Both the position numbers and the translations under genes were made by a program. Of a DNA stretch of 64,000 nucleotides, positions 44,520 to 53,882 are shown one piece after another. Source of the DNA: Clostridia bacterium (lineage in GTDB: Bacteria > Bacillota > Clostridia > Acetivibrionales > DSM-27016); assembly GCA_026414765.1 (NCBI GenBank), contig JAOAIJ010000039.1, positions 62,001 to 126,000 on the forward strand, in the 5' to 3' direction. Every line of letters begins with the position of its first letter. Positions within the stretch are counted from its first letter, which is position 1. The notes beneath the pieces are model-generated. The model saw only the letters and a list, made by a program, of their open reading frames with translations. It made no database searches and was not told where the DNA came from.

Positions 44520-45272
44520 CTATATAAGTCCTCTGATATTTTCAAAGAAATTCACTTGCAGGGCAGCTATATCCTCATCCAGTTCAGCGAGATAGTTTGA
44601 AAGTATAATACTGTTTTCTTCGGTCATATCTACAAACTGCATGCTATAGCTGAACTGTCCGTTTTTAACACTTTTCCTTATTACTTTGCCCCTGCCGGAT
44701 ATTGTCTGATTCCCGGGCAGATAAACAGATACTTCCGATTCTTCGCCATAATCAAATTCATGTTTTGATAAGAAAGCAATACCGCCAAGGCATATATTTG
44801 TAACAATAGAAAAATTCTTTGTATCTTCCCATAATGGCTTTATGCTTGCTGGCAGGTAAATGTCGTATCTGGGAAATGCTCTGGTATTGACAAGCTCTTC
44901 AACTTTATGTATGGTCATAAGGACGTGTGATGGATACTCCGGACATATGTCTGATATGCTTCCTTCAAACAGGTATTCAAAAAATTCATTTGTAAGCTTT
45001 AATGTAATTTTCAGATCTTTTGCAATAATGTTTTCCAGATAGCTTTCTAAAAGGCAAATATATGCTTTGTCCTCTTCGCATTTGTAAATGATGTTCTTAT
45101 ACCATGCAGCACTTGATCCAAGTCTGGTACTAACGATCAAGCCTTCTTTTAAAATGGATGATGAAAAATTAGGATTCAAGAGCATTAGCCCCCACTCTTT
45201 ATTATGAGATTGTAAATTAAGGTTTTGAAACGCCATGGTAGAGTTAGGGTATTTTTTCTCAAACCAGTTCAT
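44520..45272 (-). CDS. PilZ-domain (c-di-GMP-binding) protein
   Basis: 250 residues, cytoplasmic. The C-terminal PilZ domain has RAFPR (131-135, the RxxxR motif) and NICLGG (159-164, the D/NxSxxG motif with C in place of S). The N-terminal 120 residues have no clear family, though they resemble a YcgR-N-like flank. It lies between argB and argD on the same strand but has its own terminator and probably its own promoter, so it may not belong to the arginine operon. Role: bind c-di-GMP and change a partner, unknown. Confidence 0.78.
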   Translation of the reverse strand: MNWFEKKYPNSTMAFQNLNLQSHNKEWGLMLLNPNFSSSILKEGLIVSTRLGSSAAWYKNIIYKCEEDKAYICLLESYLENIIAKDLKITLKLTNEFFEYLFEGSISDICPEYPSHVLMTIHKVEELVNTRAFPRYDIYLPASIKPLWEDTKNFSIVTNICLGGIAFLSKHEFDYGEESEVSVYLPGNQTISGRGKVIRKSVKNGQFSYSMQFVDMTEENSIILSNYLAELDEDIAALQVNFFENIRGLI

Positions 45273-45394
45273 TTCAAATCTTAACTATATATAAATAATA
45301 TTCTGCAAAATGATATAAATTCCTTCAAAAATTTGCTAGTTTTTGATGAATTTTAAAAAAAATTTTTGTATAAAAACATACCAGCCCTTATAAT

Positions 45395-45426
45395 GGAACA
45401 AAGCCCGGATTTCCGGGCTTTGTTCC
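45395..45426. terminator. Hairpin behind argB
   Basis: A perfect 14-base stem (GGAACAAAGCCCGG paired with CCGGGCTTTGTTCC) lies seven bases behind the argB stop. It lacks a clean T run, but the strength of the stem suggests termination or RNA end protection. Confidence 0.65.
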
Positions 45427-45432
45427 ATCTTA

Positions 45433-46347
45433 TTATATCTGTTCCTGACTATGGTATAATACTTTTTCCTTCATTATCATGGTACCTATACCTTTATAGG
45501 TGAAAATTTCAAGCAATATGCAGTGGGGAATTCTGCCGTCGATTATGTGTGTGCGTCCGACACCTTTTTCCAAAGCTTCTATACAACCCAATACTTTTGG
45601 TATCATACCACCGTCGATAACCTTTTTATCTATAAGGTCATGGACTTCCTTTGCTGTAAGCGCTGTCAGAATGTCGCTGCTGTCTTTGGACATTTTTACA
45701 CCTTCAACATCGGTCAACAGCATCAGCTTCTCTGCCTTTAATGCTGCTGCTATTTCACCTGCTACCGTATCTGCATTTATATTGTAGCTTTCACCATTAG
45801 GGCCTACTCCTATTGGGGCTACTACAGGAATATATTCGTCTCTGGCTATCAAGTCAAGAACTTTTGAATTAATTCTGGTGATTTTCCCTACATGGCCAAG
45901 GTCAACTTCTTTTCCGTCAACAGTAGTTTTATACTGTTCACATTCTATCAACCTTCCGTCTATACCGCAAAGGCCTATCGCATTACCGCCTTTCTGATTT
46001 AGAAGAGAAACTATTTCCTTGTTGGTTTTTCCGACAAGAACCATTTGGGCTACTTCCATTGTTGCTGCATCCGTTACTCTGAGACCATTTACAAACTGGC
46101 TTTTTATGTCGAATTTTTCCAGGGCCTTATTGATCTCAGGGCCTCCTCCGTGGACTACTACAGGATTCATACCTATATACTTCAGCAGAGTTATGTCTTC
46201 CATTACGGAATTTTTAAGCTCATCATTTATCATTGCATTGCCGCCATACTTTATCACAATTGTCTTTCCATAAAGCTTTTGTATATAAGGTAAAGCTTCA
46301 ATCAGGATTTCTGCCTTTTTAATAATTGGTTCCATAAAACTATTCAT
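45433..46347 (-). CDS. argB: Acetylglutamate kinase
   Basis: 304 residues from the ATG at 46347, behind GGAGG; an upstream start at 46401 is unlikely. Amino acid kinase motifs are clear: [37 protein letters not shown] and [10 protein letters not shown]. It phosphorylates N-acetylglutamate in arginine synthesis. It has its own ARG-box promoter. argC and argJ are not in the window. Confidence 0.95.
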   Translation of the reverse strand: MNSFMEPIIKKAEILIEALPYIQKLYGKTIVIKYGGNAMINDELKNSVMEDITLLKYIGMNPVVVHGGGPEINKALEKFDIKSQFVNGLRVTDAATMEVAQMVLVGKTNKEIVSLLNQKGGNAIGLCGIDGRLIECEQYKTTVDGKEVDLGHVGKITRINSKVLDLIARDEYIPVVAPIGVGPNGESYNINADTVAGEIAAALKAEKLMLLTDVEGVKMSKDSSDILTALTAKEVHDLIDKKVIDGGMIPKVLGCIEALEKGVGRTHIIDGRIPHCILLEIFTYKGIGTMIMKEKVLYHSQEQI

Positions 46348-46831
46348 TATTATAATCCTCCATTTACCTGAATAAACGTGCGACTGCAGGCAAAATCCCA
46401 AGGTGATAGCAGATGCCTTAAGTATTGCCTGCAGTTGTACGGTTTCAGCCAGCTGAAATTTTAATTTTGCGTGTTGTGTGAGCTAAATAATAATATGGGT
46501 AAACTAGGGCTCATAGCACAGTAGTTTTCCATATATTTTCAAGCATACACATAAGTTTATTATTTATTCGGTGTTATAATTATACAAAATCATGTATAAA
46601 AATTCAATACATTATTTCCAAATTTATGTCTCTGCCGCTATTCTGACGATAACATATATAAAACCGGCATTCCAGGATATGTTCCATATGGTATTTTTAG
46701 GCCATTTATGCAAAGTTACTAAATACAAAAAAATAATTTTGTTAAAAAATGTACTAGTTGCTATATCAGATAAGTGATATATTATAGATGTGTATATTAG
46801 TTGTGTCGTATAATTATTAGGAGGGGAAAAG
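46348..46831. other. Divergent intergenic region argB / ABC ATPase
   Basis: About 480 bases. It contains the argB promoter and ARG box (46579-46608). For the plus-strand ATPase gene the nearest TATAAT (46809-46814) is too close to the ribosome binding site to be its -10; no better promoter is obvious. AT-rich, with no small gene seen. Confidence 0.4.
46579..46608 (-). promoter_or_regulatory. argB promoter overlaid by an ARG box
   Basis: On the minus strand TTGAAT (46602-46607) and TATAAT (46579-46584) are exactly 17 bases apart. The sequence CATGTATAAAAATTCAAT (46591-46608) covers the -35 and half the spacer and matches the ArgR/AhrC box TGAAT-N4-ATTCA with one mismatch. Arginine repression of argB is the natural reading. 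Confidence 0.72.
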
Positions 46832-47944
46832 ATGGCTAGCTTAAAATTAAAGAATATCTACAAAAAATATGATGGTGGAGTTATCGCTGTTAACGATTTC
46901 AATTTGGACATTGATGACAAGGAGTTCATCATTTTGGTTGGTCCTTCAGGATGCGGTAAAACTACTACATTAAGAATGATAGCCGGTTTGGAAGAAATAT
47001 CTGAGGGTGAACTTTACATAGGAGACAAACTTGTAAACGATGTTCAGCCAAAAGACAGAGACATAGCAATGGTTTTCCAAAACTATGCGTTGTATCCTCA
47101 TATGACTGTATTTGATAACATGGCATTTGGTTTGAAACTCAGAAAGACACCTAAGGATGAAATAAAGAGAAGAGTTATGGAAGCTGCAAAAATTCTCGAT
47201 ATCCAACACTTGCTTGATAGAAAACCAAAAGCTTTGTCAGGTGGTCAGAGACAGAGGGTTGCGTTAGGGCGTGCCATGGTTCGTGAGCCTAAAGTATTCT
47301 TACTGGACGAACCTTTATCAAACCTCGATGCAAAATTAAGGGTTCAGATGAGAACTGAAATAAGCAAGTTGCACCTGAACTTACAGACAACTTTTATATA
47401 CGTAACGCATGACCAGACAGAAGCTATGACAATGGGTACAAGAATCGTTGTTATGAAAGACGGTTACATTCAGCAGGTTGATACTCCTACAGCTCTTTAT
47501 GACAGACCTTGCAATATGTTCGTTGCAGGATTTATAGGAACTCCTCAAATGAACTTCATTAACGCACAGCTTGTAAAGCGTGGCGATGAAATGCATTTGT
47601 TATTCGGAAAAGACGATATCAAGCTTCCTGAAGGAAAGGCTAAAAAGCTTGAAGGAACAGATTATATAGGTAAAGAAGTTGTTTTAGGTATAAGGCCTGA
47701 AGCTATTCATGATGAAGCAGTATTTTTGGAATCAATGTCAGACAGTGTTGTTGAAGCTGAGATTACACTTGTTGAAATTCTTGGTTCCGAAACAAACCTG
47801 TATATGACAATAGACGGAGTTGAATTTACTGCTAAAGTTAATGCCAGAACAAAAGTTAGAGCAGGAGATAAGATTAAAGTAGCTTTTGATGCAAATAAGA
47901 TTCACCTGTTTGATAAGGAAACAGAAAGAACAATTATTAACTAA
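46832..47944 (+). CDS. MsmX/UgpC-type sugar ABC transporter ATP-binding protein
   Basis: 370 residues. Walker A GPSGCGKTTTLR, Q-loop VFQNYALYPHMT, signature LSGGQRQRVALGRAMV and Walker B VFLLDEPLSNLD are intact, and the C-terminal OB-type regulatory part (VVLGIRPEAIHDEAVF) is that of the MalK/MsmX/UgpC group. It stands alone without permease or binding protein genes, as do multitask ATPases that serve several sugar importers in Firmicutes. AGGAGGGG precedes the ATG. Confidence 0.93.
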   Translation: MASLKLKNIYKKYDGGVIAVNDFNLDIDDKEFIILVGPSGCGKTTTLRMIAGLEEISEGELYIGDKLVNDVQPKDRDIAMVFQNYALYPHMTVFDNMAFGLKLRKTPKDEIKRRVMEAAKILDIQHLLDRKPKALSGGQRQRVALGRAMVREPKVFLLDEPLSNLDAKLRVQMRTEISKLHLNLQTTFIYVTHDQTEAMTMGTRIVVMKDGYIQQVDTPTALYDRPCNMFVAGFIGTPQMNFINAQLVKRGDEMHLLFGKDDIKLPEGKAKKLEGTDYIGKEVVLGIRPEAIHDEAVFLESMSDSVVEAEITLVEILGSETNLYMTIDGVEFTAKVNARTKVRAGDKIKVAFDANKIHLFDKETERTIIN

Positions 47945-47960
47945 ACAAGCTTAAATTAAT

Positions 47961-48008
47961 ATAAAAATGAGGATTGTCTCAAAAGAGGCAATCCTCATTT
48001 TTATATTA
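47961..48008 (+). terminator. Terminator of the ABC ATPase gene
   Basis: ATATAAAAATGAGGATTG pairs perfectly with CAATCCTCATTTTTATAT across a 12-base loop (18 base pairs). Confidence 0.9.
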
Positions 48009-48098
48009 ATTTTACAGCATGTTGCCAATAGTGTATAATTATTTTGGAGGTTAATCAAATAACTCCATGCTTTTTCAAAACAGGTAGGGGGAATATCG

Positions 48099-49190
48099 TT
48101 GTCAAAAAAGCTGTTTCAAAATCTGGTTCTTCAGATTAGGGAAGTTATTGATTGGGAATTTGGTATAACAGACGATACCGGTACTATTATTGCATGTTCG
48201 GACGAAGATAAGGTTGGACAAGCTTTCTCTTTTATTAATGAAGTGCTGGAAGATAAAAATGATATCATAAATTTCAACGGTTTTCACTTAAAGAAAATTT
48301 TTATTAAAGGAAAGCTTGAGTTTATATCATTTATTGCATCAGACCATAAGGAAAGTGAAAAATATCTTTTTCTGATTTCAATGAACATATTGAATATAAA
48401 AAATTTTTATGATGAAAAGTTTGATAAAGGCAGCTTTTTGAAGAGCATACTGACAGGGAGCGTTTTACCGGGAGATATTTCTGTAAAATCCCGTGAACTC
48501 CATATTACGCATAATATACCCAGAGTAGTTATACTGATAAATATTGAGAAGTCCGCAGAAGTATTTGCCCATGAGATTGTTCAGGAGTTATTCCCAAACA
48601 AGTCCAAGGACTTCATCATATTACTTGACAATGAAAATGTTGTATTGATAAAAGAGTTGAAAAATGCCGAGGACACCCGGGAGATCGAGAAAACTGCTCA
48701 AACGATTATTGATACACTGAGTACCGAATCCATGGTAAAAGCGATGATCGGTATAGGTACTGTTGTTGATAGTATCACTGATATAGGGCGCTCTTTCAAG
48801 GAAGCCCATACTGCTCTGGAAGTCGGAGGAATATTTGAGAGTAACAAATCAGTAATAAACTATAACAATCTTGGAATAGGAAGGCTTATTTATCAACTTC
48901 CTGAAAGCTTGTGCAGACTGTTCCTGAAGGAAGTTTTTAAGAGCGGATCTTTTGAATCCCTTGATTCTGAGTACATTTTGACTATTCAAAAGTTTTTTGA
49001 AAACAACCTGAATGTAAGCGAAACATCCAGACAGATGTTTGTTCATAGAAATACGCTTGTGTACAGACTGGATAAAATACAGAAGGTGACGGGTCTAGAC
49101 ATCACAAAGTTTGATGATGCGATAATCCTTAAATTTGCTATGCTTGTAAAGAAATATCTTGATAAAAATCATAATGAAGATACGGATTGA
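48099..49190 (+). CDS. PucR/CdaR family transcriptional regulator
   Basis: 363 residues starting with TTG at 48099, behind AGGGGGA. The N-terminal 130 residues have a sensor-like part (WEFGITDDTGTIIACSDEDK), the centre a GGDEF-like CdaR part, and the C-terminus the PucR helix-turn-helix: FFENNLNVSETSRQMFVHRN, TLVYRLDKIQKVTGLD. Such proteins control sugar diacid, purine or other catabolic genes. The target is unknown; ABC ATPase in front, ftsE behind. Confidence 0.88.
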   Translation: MSKKLFQNLVLQIREVIDWEFGITDDTGTIIACSDEDKVGQAFSFINEVLEDKNDIINFNGFHLKKIFIKGKLEFISFIASDHKESEKYLFLISMNILNIKNFYDEKFDKGSFLKSILTGSVLPGDISVKSRELHITHNIPRVVILINIEKSAEVFAHEIVQELFPNKSKDFIILLDNENVVLIKELKNAEDTREIEKTAQTIIDTLSTESMVKAMIGIGTVVDSITDIGRSFKEAHTALEVGGIFESNKSVINYNNLGIGRLIYQLPESLCRLFLKEVFKSGSFESLDSEYILTIQKFFENNLNVSETSRQMFVHRNTLVYRLDKIQKVTGLDITKFDDAIILKFAMLVKKYLDKNHNEDTD

Positions 49191-49356
49191 TTTATTACAC
49201 TACTGAATTTTTGTTAATGGAATAAATCATATTTTGTCAGAACAGACAAGAATTTGTTTAAAGTTTAAGAGGATTTTTTATATTAATTGTCGAAAATTTA
49301 TCTTATGTTTTACCTTAATAAATTATTACTTTGTTTAGTTGACTGGGGTGTGTGGA

Positions 49357-50064
49357 GTGGTCGAGCTGAAAAACATAGCTAAAAAGTATCCGAATGGTAC
49401 TGTTGCTTTAAGAGATGTAAGTATTAAAATAAATAAAGGTGAGTTTGTTTTTATTGTAGGTTCAAGTGGATCAGGAAAATCGTCATTGATAAAACTGATT
49501 CTCAAGGAAGAAAATCCTACTGAGGGAGAGGTCATTGTCAACGGTTTTGATGTGTCCTCCATGAACAGGAAGGAAATTCCTTATCTAAGAAGGAGTTTGG
49601 GAGTGGTTTTTCAAGACTTCAGACTGCTGCCTAATAAAACTGTATATGAAAATGTTGCCTTTGCAATGCAGATAACAGAAGCCCTTCCTAAGGAAATTAG
49701 GCGTCAGGTGCCTATGGCTCTGGCACTTGTAGGCATAAGCAGAAAGGCAAATGTATATCCGAATCAGCTTTCCGGCGGTGAACAGCAAAGGGTTGCCCTG
49801 GCAAGAGCACTGGTCAATAATCCGTCACTTTTGGTGGCAGACGAGCCTACAGGAAACCTGGATCCGGAAACCTCCTGGGAAATTATGAAGCTGTTAAACG
49901 AAATAAATCAGAGGGGTACAACAGTTATCATTGCAACTCATGAGAAAAGTATTGTAGATGCCATGAAAAAGAGGGTTATTGCTCTCGATAAAGGTATTTT
50001 AGTAAGGGATCAACAGAAAGGATTATACGGAGATGAAGATAAGAACTACCAAATATATAATTAA
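49357..50064 (+). CDS. ftsE: Cell division ATP-binding protein FtsE
   Basis: 235 residues from the GTG at 49357, so the protein begins VELKNIAKKYPNGTVAL as in FtsE; alternatives at 49339 and 49348 would add a few residues. GSSGSGKSSLIKL, LSGGEQQRVALARAL and LLVADEPTGNLDP are the ATPase motifs. It binds FtsX at the membrane and drives wall hydrolases during division. It overlaps ftsX by 32 bases. Confidence 0.94.
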   Translation: MVELKNIAKKYPNGTVALRDVSIKINKGEFVFIVGSSGSGKSSLIKLILKEENPTEGEVIVNGFDVSSMNRKEIPYLRRSLGVVFQDFRLLPNKTVYENVAFAMQITEALPKEIRRQVPMALALVGISRKANVYPNQLSGGEQQRVALARALVNNPSLLVADEPTGNLDPETSWEIMKLLNEINQRGTTVIIATHEKSIVDAMKKRVIALDKGILVRDQQKGLYGDEDKNYQIYN

Positions 50065-50935
50065 GGAAGGTATGCTTAATGCATACAGAAACAAACTTAT
50101 GTCTCTGGCTTCATTAAGTATAGTTACTGCTTCTCTTGTCATTTTCGGAGTATTTTTTCTTTTTTCTATAAATTTGAATCATAATATTGCTGGGCTGAAG
50201 GAGCAGCCTGAGATAGAAGTATTCTGCCTGCCTGAGTTGGATGATACCCAGACAAAGCAGATTGAAGATGATATAAAGAATAATGCAGATATTCAATCAT
50301 ATACTGCAGTGACTAAAAAAGAAAATTTCGATAAAATGAAAAAAAGTATGCTTAACGGTAAAGAAAGCGTATTAACCGGCCTGGATGAGAGTTTCATGCC
50401 TGTTTCGTATATCGTCAAACTTAAGGACCCGCAAAAAAGTGAGAAAATTGTAAGTTATTATAAGGCTTTGAGCGGAGTGGAAAATGTAAAATATCCTCAG
50501 CAGGTGATTGAAATCATTACAAAACTTACTTACTGGGTACCTCTGATATGCGCTTTCCTTCTGATAATACTTCTAATCGTTTCGATGTTTATTATTTCTA
50601 ATACTATAAAGCTAACGGTATTTGCCAGGAGAAGAGAGATAAACATCATGAAATATATAGGAGCGACTGACTGGTTTATACGCTGGCCTTTTATCATAGA
50701 AGGTGTTATAATAGGTTTAATAGGTGCATTATTTGCCTTTTTATTGACTAGCTATTTTTACAATGTTCTGGAAAATATGTTAAGCGACAATCTTTTTAAA
50801 ATGGGTATCGACTTATTCAGAATGGTTAGTATAAAAGATGTTGCTCCTAACATAATCCTTATTTATTCTTTAATCGGAGCCTGCGTAGGTTCGATAGGAA
50901 GTTTCATATCAATTCGTAAATACTTGCATGTATGA
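50033..50935 (+). CDS. ftsX: Cell division permease FtsX
   Basis: 300 residues. Four membrane segments (about 22-42, 170-195, 220-245 and 270-290) with an extracytoplasmic loop of about 120 residues between the first two, the known FtsX topology. The segment VFARRREINIMKYIGATDWFI is the family hallmark. It passes the ATPase signal to the following extracytoplasmic M23 coiled-coil protein. The start lies inside ftsE. Confidence 0.94.
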   Translation: MKIRTTKYIIKEGMLNAYRNKLMSLASLSIVTASLVIFGVFFLFSINLNHNIAGLKEQPEIEVFCLPELDDTQTKQIEDDIKNNADIQSYTAVTKKENFDKMKKSMLNGKESVLTGLDESFMPVSYIVKLKDPQKSEKIVSYYKALSGVENVKYPQQVIEIITKLTYWVPLICAFLLIILLIVSMFIISNTIKLTVFARRREINIMKYIGATDWFIRWPFIIEGVIIGLIGALFAFLLTSYFYNVLENMLSDNLFKMGIDLFRMVSIKDVAPNIILIYSLIGACVGSIGSFISIRKYLHV

Positions 50936-50987
50936 TGCTTTTTATATTATGTAAGGTTAACAATGTTATTTGTCGGAGGTTTAACTA

Positions 50988-52115
50988 ATGAAAAAAGTAG
51001 TAGTATTCGGACTTGTTGTTACTATTACATTAGGCTGTGTGCTGCAGGTTCAGGCAGACAAGCTATCCCAGTACAAAAAACAGAGGAGTTCGGTAAACAA
51101 TCAGCTTAATAAGATAACCAGCGATAAGAAGAAAGTAAAGCAGCAGATAGAGACTAAGAAGGACGAAAAAGAGTATCTTGAAAATGTACAGCAAAAGAAG
51201 GAAAAGGAATATGCCCAGTTGAAAAACGAGGAAAATGAACTGGAGCAGATAGCCAGACAACTGGAAGAGGAATTGAATGCAGCAGAGGAGGAATACGATA
51301 GCCAGAGGGAATTGCTTAAAACAAGGCTGAGAGTAATGTACGAGAATTCCAACGTATCCTACTGGCAGACGCTGATTGAATCAAAAAGCATTATAGACTT
51401 TTTTGAACGCTTGCAACTGATATCTTTAGTATCTAAAAATGATAAACGTCTCATGGAAGAACTAGATGTAGCCCGTCAGGATGTCGAACTGAAGAAACAG
51501 AAAAAGGAAGAAGCCAGGCTGGCAGTACTGGAGAAGGCTAGAAGTAAAGAAAAGGCTATAACAGATTTGAAGGTTTCCAGAGCTGATGTCGAGCAGGATT
51601 TAAAAAAATACGAAATTACACTGGAAGAGCTGGAAAAACAGGAAGATGAACTGAACAAACTGTCAAAACAGCTTAATTCCAAGATTCAGAGCCTTATGAG
51701 CAAGGGTAAGTATACCGGAGGAGTAATGAAATGGCCCTGCCCCAGCTCATCCAGGATTACATCTGAGTACGGAAACAGGTATCATCCGGTGCTGAAAAAG
51801 CGGAAATTACATACAGGAATTGATATAGGTGCTAAAAAGGGAAGTTCTATAGTAGCGGCAGCAAAAGGAAAGGTCATTAAGGCAGGATGGGAAACCGGAT
51901 ACGGTAATACAGTAGTAATTGACCATGGCGGAAATATAGCTACACTATACGCTCATTGCAGTAAGATACTTGTCAGTGTCGGTGATGAAGTGGAAACAGG
52001 ACAAACTATTGCCAAGGTTGGTTCTACGGGTTGGTCAACTGGACCACATCTGCATTTTGAGGTTATAAAGAACGGCAGTTGCACAAATCCTGTGCCATTT
52101 TTAAAAGGAAAATAG
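50988..52115 (+). CDS. Murein hydrolase activator with coiled coil and M23 peptidase (EnvC/PcsB-like)
   Basis: 375 residues. Signal peptide 1-23 (ending VQA), long coiled coil about 25-240, then an intact M23 domain: HTGIDIG (H275, D279), YAHCS (H323) and GPHLHFE (H354, H356). It is the FtsEX-activated partner in the division system, either cutting peptidoglycan directly or activating an amidase. It stands 53 bases behind ftsX. Its complete catalytic set makes it a useful in-window contrast to the degenerate M23 protein at 28.4 kb. Confidence 0.93.
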   Translation: MKKVVVFGLVVTITLGCVLQVQADKLSQYKKQRSSVNNQLNKITSDKKKVKQQIETKKDEKEYLENVQQKKEKEYAQLKNEENELEQIARQLEEELNAAEEEYDSQRELLKTRLRVMYENSNVSYWQTLIESKSIIDFFERLQLISLVSKNDKRLMEELDVARQDVELKKQKKEEARLAVLEKARSKEKAITDLKVSRADVEQDLKKYEITLEELEKQEDELNKLSKQLNSKIQSLMSKGKYTGGVMKWPCPSSSRITSEYGNRYHPVLKKRKLHTGIDIGAKKGSSIVAAAKGKVIKAGWETGYGNTVVIDHGGNIATLYAHCSKILVSVGDEVETGQTIAKVGSTGWSTGPHLHFEVIKNGSCTNPVPFLKGK

Positions 52116-52131
52116 TCAAACTATATATATG

Positions 52132-52165
52132 ATTATTAAACCCGGATAAAATCCGGGTTTAATAA
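52132..52165 (+). terminator. Terminator of the ftsEX unit
   Basis: ATTATTAAACCCGGAT pairs with ATCCGGGTTTAATAAT across AAA (16 base pairs). Confidence 0.8.
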
Positions 52166-52256
52166 TGTCTAAGCAAGCATAAAATATTATAAATTAAGAG
52201 ATGTAAATAGTACTACTTTCTATTTCTTAATCCGAAATTTAGGGGGAGTGTTAATT

Positions 52257-53468
52257 TTGTATAAAAATAGAAGTAATCTTATTACTTTAATCACATTGGT
52301 GGTTGTGACTTCCATAGTTTCCTTCACAATATCCGCATTTGTCTTTATCGGATGGAATAAGCTGAATCCTGACAGTATATCTTTTGATACAAAGGTAGTC
52401 AGCAAGGAGAATATTACTAAATTCAATCAAGTCAGAGATATACTGAAGTCTCAATACTATAAGGGCGTAGATGAAAACATAATGCTTGAAGGGGCGATTG
52501 CGGGGATGGCAGAGTCTCTGGGTGACAGGTATACTGCATATTACCCTAAGGAAAAGTGGCAGGTTTTTGAGCAGGAGCTTGAAGGAAGTTTTGTTGGTAT
52601 AGGTGTTACTGTAAAAATGGATAGTGATGGCCTTCTTACTATCATGGATATATATGAAGATTCTCCTGCACAAAAATCAGGTGTTTTGCCTGGGGATAAA
52701 GTTGTGAAGGTAGATGGCACTGATGTAACAAAAATGGAGGAAGATGCAATTATTAAGCTTATAAGAGGAAAAGAAGGCACAAAAGTGAAAATTACAATAT
52801 TTAGAGAATCTGAAACGCGGTTTGTTGATATTGATATCACAAGACAGAAGATTAAAGAGGAGAATATTAAAAGTAAATTAATATCAAACAATATAGGTTA
52901 CATCAAACTGGTGAAGTTTGACAGTGAGATTGCCAAATACTTTGAAAAAAGCCTTAATAAGCTGATAGATAAGGGAATAAAAGGATTAATCATAGATGTG
53001 AGGGATAACCCGGGTGGGTATTACAGGCAGGTTGTAGATGTGGCTGACTTGCTTTTGCCCAAATGTACCATTGTTTACACTGAAGATAAATATAGAAAGA
53101 AGGAGTTTGAATATTCAGACTCCAACCAAATAAAATTGCCAATAGTAGTCCTTGTGAACGGTAATAGTGCGAGCGCGTCGGAAATTCTTGCCGGTGCTAT
53201 AAAAGATAATAAGAGAGGAATTCTTGTGGGAACAAAAACATACGGCAAGGGTTTGGTTCAGGCATCTTTTACACTGGATGACGGGTCTGGGATAAAACTA
53301 ACGGTGCAAAGGTACTTTACACCCTCGGGGGTATGCATACAGGGAAAAGGAATAGAACCCAATGAAGTTATTAATCTCCCGGAGAAATATCAAAACATTC
53401 CTGTTTCGAGGATTCCTGCAGAAGAAGATACGCAGCTTCAGAAAGCTATAGAAATGATGCGGAACTAA
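52257..53468 (+). CDS. ctpA: S41 family C-terminal processing peptidase
   Basis: 403 residues from the TTG at 52257 (AGGGGGAG eight bases upstream); the GTG at 52248 has no spacing from that site. N-terminal membrane anchor (about 7-33), PDZ domain (about 110-185, GSFVGIGVTVKMDSDGLLT), then the catalytic Ser motif in NGNSASASEI and Lys in GTKTYGKGLVQ. It processes extracytoplasmic proteins, often division or spore proteins. It has its own position behind the ftsEX terminator, a common clostridial order. Confidence 0.93.
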   Translation: MYKNRSNLITLITLVVVTSIVSFTISAFVFIGWNKLNPDSISFDTKVVSKENITKFNQVRDILKSQYYKGVDENIMLEGAIAGMAESLGDRYTAYYPKEKWQVFEQELEGSFVGIGVTVKMDSDGLLTIMDIYEDSPAQKSGVLPGDKVVKVDGTDVTKMEEDAIIKLIRGKEGTKVKITIFRESETRFVDIDITRQKIKEENIKSKLISNNIGYIKLVKFDSEIAKYFEKSLNKLIDKGIKGLIIDVRDNPGGYYRQVVDVADLLLPKCTIVYTEDKYRKKEFEYSDSNQIKLPIVVLVNGNSASASEILAGAIKDNKRGILVGTKTYGKGLVQASFTLDDGSGIKLTVQRYFTPSGVCIQGKGIEPNEVINLPEKYQNIPVSRIPAEEDTQLQKAIEMMRN

Positions 53469-53647
53469 GATAGTGTGACATGCTTGGTGAATTATTCATA
53501 AAATCTATCAAGCTGGCACATAAGGCCAAACTATATGTATAAAATCCGATATTCTCCATAAAATACCTGCTGAAGGGTTTGTGTGACAGACTAAAAATCG
53601 TAATAAGAACCCTTAAGAGCTAACTGGAGCTCGTAGGAGGTGTAGAG

Positions 53648-53833
53648 TTGGATAGGATGCAAAAAGAAGAGGATATGAAGTTGAAATACGAGATTGCAGT
53701 TGAGTTGGGCCTGTTTGAAAAGGTAAAGCGTGATGGGTGGAAAAGCTTGACTGCAAAGGAGACAGGTAGAATTGGCGGAATGATTTCAAAAAGGAAAAAA
53801 ATGATGCAAGCAGAAAAAAGTCAGCAAATATGA
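53648..53833 (+). CDS. Alpha/beta-type small acid-soluble spore protein
   Basis: 61 residues, starting TTG at 53648 behind AGGAGGTG. LKYEIAVELGLFEKVKRDGW and LTAKETGRIGGMISKRKK match the clostridial alpha/beta SASP pattern. These coat and protect DNA in the forespore. Expression should need sigma-G; I could not find a clear sigma-G promoter with correct spacing upstream. The terminator stem starts inside the end of the coding region. Confidence 0.85.
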   Translation: MDRMQKEEDMKLKYEIAVELGLFEKVKRDGWKSLTAKETGRIGGMISKRKKMMQAEKSQQI

Positions 53834-53848
53834 TTTGCTGACTTTTGT
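53814..53848 (+). terminator. Terminator overlapping the SASP stop codon
   Basis: AAAAGTCAGCAAAT pairs with ATTTGCTGACTTTT across ATG; the loop holds the end of the coding region and its TGA (53831-53833). Confidence 0.85.
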
Positions 53849-53882
53849 GTTATAATAAAATATATGCATTCAGGGGGTAATT

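Noticed and set aside
46809-46814. TATAAT as the promoter of the MsmX-like gene
   Set aside because: It lies directly before the AGGAGGGG site, so the transcript would start at or inside the ribosome binding site.
53469-53647. Sigma-G promoter for the spore protein gene
   Set aside because: GTATA and CATAAAA-like words are present but separated by 15 rather than 17-18 bases; not convincing.
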